IMG/VR virus record: IMGVR_UViG_3300047552_001451
Coordinates: 1 to 20,191 of that record
DNA: 20,191 nucleotides
Source of the DNA: a virus
Strand: one strand, 5' to 3'
Both the position numbers and the translations under genes were made by a program. The notes below the pieces were generated by a model. It saw only the letters and a list, made by a program, of their open reading frames with translations, was not told the origin of the DNA and did not search any database. Positions 15,364-20,191 of the stretch are shown here, one piece after another; positions within the stretch are counted from its first letter, which is position 1; each line of letters begins with the position of its first letter.

Positions 15364-18300
15364 ATGAACGATCAAAAAGCTAAAGTTTTCACACATGAAG
15401 AAGCGTTGACCGCTTCAACTGCGTATTTCAAGGGCGATGAGCTCGCAGCAAACGTTTTCATCACCAAATACGCGCTGCGAAATGAAGAAGGAGAGCTTCT
15501 TGAGCAAACCCCTGAGGACATGCATCGTCGATTGGCACGCGAGTTTGCTCGTATCGAGCTGAAATATCCGCATTCCATGAGTGAGGAGACCATCTTTAAC
15601 CTCCTTGATCGTTTTCGTTACATCGTTCCACAAGGTTCGCCAATGAGTGCCATTGGGAACCCAACACAGGTCCAGTCACTGTCAAATTGTTTTGTCATTG
15701 CTTCGCCTTTTGATTCATACGGATCAATTGCACGTGCTGACGAGGAGATTCTCCAAATCCAAAAGAGACGAGGCGGTGTTGGTGTTGATCTAAGTGGCAT
15801 TCGTCCGCGAACATTGTCTGTTAAGAATGCCGCTGGAACCAGTGATGGTCTTGGCATCTTCATGGAACGGTATTCGAACACAACTCGGGAAGTTGCGCAA
15901 GGTGGGCGTCGTGGAGCCTTGATGGAAACAGTTAATGTTTGTCATCCAGATATTGAGACTTTTATCGACATCAAGAACATCAAGGACAAGAACGGCGAAC
16001 GCACAAAAGTTACGGGCGCAAATGTATCAGTGCGTGTTACTGATGACTTCATGCGTGCTGTCGAGGCCGAGAAAGACTTCACGTTACGTTGGCCTGTAGA
16101 GGCTGACTCGGCTAGTGCAAAATTCACGCGTGTTGTACCTGCATTGCACATCTGGAAAAAGATGATGCACGCAGCCTGGGACTCCGCTGAACCCGGCATT
16201 CTTTATTGGGACACTGTTAAACGCCACTCGATGGCGGACGAGTTTGCTGATAAGGGGTTCGAGACGATCTGCACGAACCCGTGTTTTGCTGGCGATACGT
16301 TGATCGCAGTAGCGGATGGACGACACGCTGTCAGCATCAAGCAACTAGCCGAAGAGGGTAAAGATGTTGATGTGTATAGTGTTGACACACGAACCGGGAT
16401 GATCTCAATTAAACGTGGCGTCAACCCTCGCGTCACACGTGAGAATGCCAAGCTTGTCCGCGTTCATCTTGACGATGGGACGTGGTTGGACACGACATCC
16501 GATCACAATTTCCTCACGATTGATGGCGAAAAGGTCGAGGCGAAGGATTTGAAGATCGGGCAGAGCTTGCCGCGTTTCTTGAAGCGTCTTGAGCCCGTAA
16601 AGCAGGGTGGGAACGATTACGTTCGAGTAAGCACGAATACTCGCGATTCGTCTAAGGGAAAAATCTTTGAACATCGTCTCGTCGCCGAACGCGCTTACCC
16701 CGAACGATGGGCGGAGCTGTACGATACTCAAAAGCAATGCGGCTGGGTCCAAGGCGGGCTTGTCGTCCATCACAAGGATCGCGATCCGCAGAACAACACT
16801 CCTGGTAACCTCGAGGTTATGACCTGGTCCGACCACACCAAGCTTCACGCCGAACAGGACAACCAGGGCGAGAACAACCCACGATATATCGACGTGTCCA
16901 ACGAGGAGGTCGAGCAGCACGCGATCGAGCTGACAACGATGCTCGGTCGAAGGTTCTCGCGCAAGGAATGGATCGCCTACGCACTTGACAAACAGTTGCC
17001 GGTTCACTTCGACGACGGTCCCAAGCGCGGCAACGCGGTGATCTCCGAGATGGCGACCAGGGTCGCGACGTCGCTCGGTTACCACCATGTTGATGTTGAT
17101 CCGCGGTTGGTGCGAACGCTCCACGAGATGGAGAAGCAAGGTTATGATGCACGCATCGATGGTCATCGTGTGTTAGTCAGCAAGACTTGCGAACACTGCT
17201 CAGCGAGCTACGAGGTCGAGCACATCAAGCGGCAATTTTGGTACTGCTCGCAGCCATGTGCGCTCGCGAAGGTCAACTCCGACAAGGAGTTCCACGCCAG
17301 GCGAACGGCGAGTACGGTCGCGACTTACGCAAACCGCGCGCCGGAATTGCGTCGCAACCAAGCCAAAGTATGGTCAGAGCTCAAGTTCAAGCTCGAACGC
17401 ATGCCGATGCTCAAAGAGTGGGAAGCGGAATGTCAAGCTCAAGGCATCACTCGACGCTTAAAGACGAAGTTTGGCTTTCAATCGTGGAAGGAGCTCTCGC
17501 AAGCTGGCCAGGATTACAACCATAAGGTCACGCGAGTTGAAGAGCTTGAGGGTGAACACATCGTGTACAACCTCACCGTTGAGGACAACCACACAGTGGC
17601 GATTGTCACTAAAATGGGCGATCCAACGACGAAAACCCTCTGTGACGGTGTGATTGTTGCGCAATGCTCCGAGCTCCCCCTCTCGGCATATGACTCTTGT
17701 AGGTTGCTGCTGCTGAACCTGCTCTCCTACGTCAAGGACCCATATTCCGCGAACGCGCGCTTCGACTTCGCATTGTTTATCAAACATGCGTGGCTAGCCC
17801 AACGTCTAATGGACGACCTTGTTGATCTTGAGCTTGAAGCTATTGATCGTATTATCACAAAGATTCAATCCGATCCCGAGCCAGAAAGCGAGAAGATACG
17901 TGAGTTGTTGGTGTGGAAGCGCATCCGCTCGGCATGTGCAAATGGACGTCGCACTGGCACTGGCATCACAGCTCTGGGTGACACATTAGCGGCACTTGGA
18001 CTCATCTATGGTTCAAATGATTCGATTGCTGTAACCGAAAACATCTATAAAGCTCTTGCTGTTGCGACACATGAGTCGAGCGTACAGATGGCCAAGGAGC
18101 GTGGCCCGTTTCCGGCGTGGGAACCGGGTCGTTATCAGAACAACGAGTTCGCCAATCGACTCATAAAAGAATGCGAACAAGAGACTAACGAAAACTTTTT
18201 GAATTTCGGGCGTCGCAATATTGCGCTCACCACAACTGCGCCGGCCGGCAGCGTGTCTACACTCACTCAAACAACTAGCGGTATTGAGCCAGCATATCTG

Positions 18301-19290
18301 CTCCATTATAAACGTCGCAAGAAGCTGCGCGAGACTGAGCTTGCGACTGGGGCCAGGGTTGATTTTGTTGACGCTCTTGGTGATAAGTGGCAGGAATACG
18401 ATGTTTATCACCACGGACTCAAAATGTGGATGGATATAACTGGTGAGTCCGATATTACAAAGTCACCGTATCACAAAGCAACAAGCAATGACATCGATTG
18501 GATTGCTTCCGTTGACTTACTTGCTGCTGCACAAAAGTGGACTGAGCACTCTATTTCAAAAACTATTAATCTACCGAAACACGTCACCGAGGAACTTGTT
18601 TCTGAAGTATACATGCGAGCTTGGAAGCTTGGCATCAAGGGTGTGACTGTCTATCGTGATGGTTCACGCTCTGGTGTACTTGTAGCGACGGACGAGAAGA
18701 AAGAAAAAGAAGAAACACCTAAACAGCCGGACGGGTTATTCGATCGACATGCTCCGAAGCGACCTAAGTCTCTTGTGTGTGATATCAATCGTGCTACTGT
18801 AAAAGGCGAGAAATACGTCGTGCTTGTCGGCTTACTTGATGATCGGCCCTATGAAGTATTTTGCGGCCTTAGTAACAAACTTGAGGTACCAAAGAAGTTT
18901 GAGAAGGGCAAGCTTATCAAAAACGGTAAAAACAAGGATAGCTTATCAACATATAACTTACACATTGACCTTGGTGATAATGACGAACTTGTTGTGAAAG
19001 ATGTAGCAACTATGTTTGATAATGCAACATACAGCTCTTTCACTCGTATGGTGTCACTGTCTCTGCGACATGGGGTGCCAATTCAATTCGTATGTGAGCA
19101 GATGAGCAAGTCAATCGATGAGGATATGTCTTCTTTCGCAAAGGTATTGTCGCGGGTTTTGAAAAAATATATTCCTGACGGAACTGCACCAGCAAGCGAG
19201 AAAAAGTGCCTTAACTGCAGTTCGACGTCTGTGGCCTACCAAGCTGGATGTGTCACATGTTTATCATGTGGCTCGAGCAAGTGTGGTTAG
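15364..19290 (+). CDS. nrdJ: class II (B12-dependent) ribonucleotide reductase with in-frame intein
   Basis: A 1308-residue precursor that would give an 847-residue enzyme after losing its 461-residue intein. It reduces ribonucleotides to deoxyribonucleotides for phage DNA synthesis. N-terminal part: YFKGDELAANVFITKYAL, the redox cysteine in SLSNCFVIASP, GGVGVDLSGIRP and QGGRRGALMETV. The active-site N-P-C-S-E is assembled only after splicing: TNP before the intein, CSELPLSAYDSC after it. Then come TTTAPAGSVS and SGIEPAYLLHYKRRKK. The C-terminus has the CLNC and CVTCLSCGSSKCG zinc/thiol-transfer cysteines that mark adenosylcobalamin-dependent NrdJ; no separate small subunit is needed. ATG 15364 has AAGGA three bases upstream and gives a natural N-terminus; TTG 15319, overlapping the helicase stop and preceded by AAGAAGG, is an alternative. 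Confidence 0.92.
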   Translation: MNDQKAKVFTHEEALTASTAYFKGDELAANVFITKYALRNEEGELLEQTPEDMHRRLAREFARIELKYPHSMSEETIFNLLDRFRYIVPQGSPMSAIGNPTQVQSLSNCFVIASPFDSYGSIARADEEILQIQKRRGGVGVDLSGIRPRTLSVKNAAGTSDGLGIFMERYSNTTREVAQGGRRGALMETVNVCHPDIETFIDIKNIKDKNGERTKVTGANVSVRVTDDFMRAVEAEKDFTLRWPVEADSASAKFTRVVPALHIWKKMMHAAWDSAEPGILYWDTVKRHSMADEFADKGFETICTNPCFAGDTLIAVADGRHAVSIKQLAEEGKDVDVYSVDTRTGMISIKRGVNPRVTRENAKLVRVHLDDGTWLDTTSDHNFLTIDGEKVEAKDLKIGQSLPRFLKRLEPVKQGGNDYVRVSTNTRDSSKGKIFEHRLVAERAYPERWAELYDTQKQCGWVQGGLVVHHKDRDPQNNTPGNLEVMTWSDHTKLHAEQDNQGENNPRYIDVSNEEVEQHAIELTTMLGRRFSRKEWIAYALDKQLPVHFDDGPKRGNAVISEMATRVATSLGYHHVDVDPRLVRTLHEMEKQGYDARIDGHRVLVSKTCEHCSASYEVEHIKRQFWYCSQPCALAKVNSDKEFHARRTASTVATYANRAPELRRNQAKVWSELKFKLERMPMLKEWEAECQAQGITRRLKTKFGFQSWKELSQAGQDYNHKVTRVEELEGEHIVYNLTVEDNHTVAIVTKMGDPTTKTLCDGVIVAQCSELPLSAYDSCRLLLLNLLSYVKDPYSANARFDFALFIKHAWLAQRLMDDLVDLELEAIDRIITKIQSDPEPESEKIRELLVWKRIRSACANGRRTGTGITALGDTLAALGLIYGSNDSIAVTENIYKALAVATHESSVQMAKERGPFPAWEPGRYQNNEFANRLIKECEQETNENFLNFGRRNIALTTTAPAGSVSTLTQTTSGIEPAYLLHYKRRKKLRETELATGARVDFVDALGDKWQEYDVYHHGLKMWMDITGESDITKSPYHKATSNDIDWIASVDLLAAAQKWTEHSISKTINLPKHVTEELVSEVYMRAWKLGIKGVTVYRDGSRSGVLVATDEKKEKEETPKQPDGLFDRHAPKRPKSLVCDINRATVKGEKYVVLVGLLDDRPYEVFCGLSNKLEVPKKFEKGKLIKNGKNKDSLSTYNLHIDLGDNDELVVKDVATMFDNATYSSFTRMVSLSLRHGVPIQFVCEQMSKSIDEDMSSFAKVLSRVLKKYIPDGTAPASEKKCLNCSSTSVAYQAGCVTCLSCGSSKCG
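16282..17664 (+). mobile_element. intein with HNH homing endonuclease inside NrdJ
   Basis: 461 residues from Cys1 (codon 16282) to Gln461 (codon 17662), inserted before the radical-forming cysteine (TGC 17665). Block A is CFAGDTLIAVADGR, block B TTSDHNFLTIDG, block F HIVYNLTVEDNHTVAIVT and block G CDGVIVAQ followed by Cys. The last two residues are Ala-Gln instead of the usual His-Asn. An HNH nuclease lies at about intein residues 161-195 (VVHHKDRDPQNNTPGNLEVM, then paired histidines). A CEHC...YCSQPC zinc-finger and helical DNA-contact region follow to about residue 400. GC is clearly higher than in the surrounding gene (57-65% in three hand-counted 60-base rows against 33-40% in flanking rows), suggesting recent arrival. 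Confidence 0.9.
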
Positions 19291-19337
19291 TCATATTTGC
19301 GAATAACCTGCTAGCAGACAACTAGACTTTGGTTTGA

Positions 19338-19937
19338 ATGTTTATCGATGGTAAGGAACGCAGTTATGAAGAAATTGTTTCTGCGATTAGATTAAAAGAT
19401 CGATGTACTAACCGCGGTTCACCACATATTGTGGAAGCCGACGACAAAGGTCTTATTTCTGGACGTGCTTGGGGCATGATGGCTGAGCCAAGTGCTCATT
19501 TGGAAAATACTGAGCTTGCTAGGTTGGCCAATTGTGCTTATGAACAAATTTTTAATCAAAAGGTCGATGGTCGTTTTTATTGCCCTCTGACCGGATTTAC
19601 TTTGCTCACTCTGCAGATTAAACATTCAGCAAAGGGTAATTTCTTAACATCTGCTGATGAAGGCACCAAAGGTGGAAAGTCACCATATAACGTAACCGAT
19701 GTTGAGTTTTTCCAATTTCGCCAATCTTGTCCACCGTGTCATTCAGTCTTTGCTCCTTTGCGCGACTTCCCAGTTGATGAGAACGGTAATCTGCTTCAAA
19801 AGTCAAGTTTAGTTGATCATGAGCATGCGAAATTTAGTGTTCAAAGATGCAAAAAGGATGCAACAACACCTGAACAACTTGTTGAACTTCTTAAGACGCG
19901 TCTTTATTTCATGCACTATTCTCTGAATAAAATCTAA
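19338..19937 (+). CDS. hypothetical protein with possible zinc-binding cysteines
   Basis: A 199-residue soluble protein starting at ATG 19338 with no strong ribosome site, 47 bases after nrdJ. It contains FYCPLTGFTLL in the middle and a C-x2-C pair in SCPPCHSVFAPL, plus scattered histidines (HSAK, VDHEHAK). These could form a zinc site of the kind seen in small phage nucleases and HNH-like proteins, but the order does not match an HNH motif I can defend. The C-terminal 40 residues are helical. Homologue and function are not recognised. Confidence 0.7.
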   Translation: MFIDGKERSYEEIVSAIRLKDRCTNRGSPHIVEADDKGLISGRAWGMMAEPSAHLENTELARLANCAYEQIFNQKVDGRFYCPLTGFTLLTLQIKHSAKGNFLTSADEGTKGGKSPYNVTDVEFFQFRQSCPPCHSVFAPLRDFPVDENGNLLQKSSLVDHEHAKFSVQRCKKDATTPEQLVELLKTRLYFMHYSLNKI

Positions 19938-19943
19938 TAATGA

Positions 19944-19965
19944 TTGACGATACCTGAAGCGTCAA
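19944..19965 (+). repeat. inverted repeat TTGACG/CGTCAA
   Basis: A perfect 6-bp inverted repeat (19944-19949 and 19960-19965) with a 10-base loop starts seven bases after the stop of the preceding gene. The following bases are T-rich (GTCTTCTGTCTATTTCCTTG) without a clean T-run. It could be a weak terminator or an operator for the next gene. Confidence 0.35.
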
Positions 19966-20005
19966 GAGTTAGTCTTCTGTCTATTTCCTTGTTTAATAGA
20001 GAAGC

Positions 20006-20191
20006 ATGGCGCATATTCAACATCTTATCGAAGATCGTGATATCACAATCGGCACAATCAAGAGCATTGCACGGGCGATTGCTGTTGGAAATCTTCCTAA
20101 TGCCACCGAAAAAATTGACGGTGTTAACATCATGTTTACGCGCACATCGAAGTTTGAGACGAGATTTGCAAGAAGCGAGACTGACATCAAA
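20006..20191 (+). CDS. 5' part of a ligase/nucleotidyltransferase-like gene (partial)
   Basis: 62 codons from ATG 20006 to the window edge. The sequence starts MAHIQHLIEDRDITIGTI and has TEKIDGVNIMFT at about residues 36-47. K-x-D-G is motif I of ATP-dependent DNA/RNA ligases and capping enzymes, where the lysine carries AMP. I recall that large phages carry proteins with a leading 'H-x-x-x-E-D' segment and then K-x-D-G. The end RFARSETDIK fits the next strand. The rest lies outside the window, so whether other ligase motifs exist cannot be seen. Ribosome site AGAGAAG at 19998-20004 is close to the start. Confidence 0.55.
   Translation, partial: MAHIQHLIEDRDITIGTIKSIARAIAVGNLPNATEKIDGVNIMFTRTSKFETRFARSETDIK

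Noticed and set aside
16405-17166. 253-residue open frame on the minus strand opposite the nrdJ intein
   Set aside because: It mirrors the GC-rich intein coding sequence, where stops are rare on both strands, and its translation has no recognisable motif; the + strand frame has clear intein and HNH motifs.
17187-17525. 112-residue + strand frame inside the nrdJ intein
   Set aside because: Arginine-rich shadow of the GC-rich intein region; the intein frame is continuous and motif-bearing throughout.

Overview
The window looks like part of the genome of a large tailed phage (Caudoviricetes, probably a myovirus). Baseplate-type structural genes run directly into a phage replication and nucleotide-metabolism block. 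Genes are packed with short gaps or stop/start overlaps, nearly all on the + strand, and no bacterial housekeeping genes or tRNAs were seen. The host cannot be read from the sequence.

Layout: (1) 1-6217 holds the tail of one gene and three virion genes: a 1019-residue protein with baseplate/tail-tube-like signatures, a 97-residue LysM/gp53-like protein and a 926-residue baseplate-type protein. (2) 6237-9237 holds a short family A DNA polymerase with no proofreading domain, a small unknown, an HD-domain phosphohydrolase and a gp32-like ssDNA-binding protein, closed by a strong hairpin terminator. (3) 9384-12038 is a mobile-element hot spot. A free-standing homing endonuclease overlaps the start of recA. 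The recA gene itself is broken into two genes joined only by a split intein. The N-intein piece is only 18 residues. Between the halves lies a short in-frame relic resembling the C-terminus of a Vsr-type endonuclease. (4) 12041-15322 holds a 39-residue ORF, dUTPase, the single minus-strand gene (DUF5661-like), a 5'-3' exonuclease and a DnaB/gp41-type helicase. (5) 15364-19290 is a class II (B12-dependent) ribonucleotide reductase, NrdJ, interrupted exactly at its radical cysteine by a 461-residue HNH intein of clearly higher GC. (6) 19338-20191 holds an unknown cysteine-containing protein and the start of a gene with a ligase-like KxDG motif.

The block supplies most of a replisome: polymerase, separate 5'-3' exonuclease, helicase, SSB and recombinase. 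It also supplies dNTPs through NrdJ and keeps uracil out of DNA through dUTPase. Primase, polymerase proofreading and clamp are not in view.

The most interesting part is the pair of inteins. The recA one looks old: composition like its surroundings, split, and its endonuclease decayed. The nrdJ one looks young: foreign composition that spills past the intein into the downstream extein, and an intact-looking endonuclease. Functional calls rest on motifs read by eye; no database search was run.
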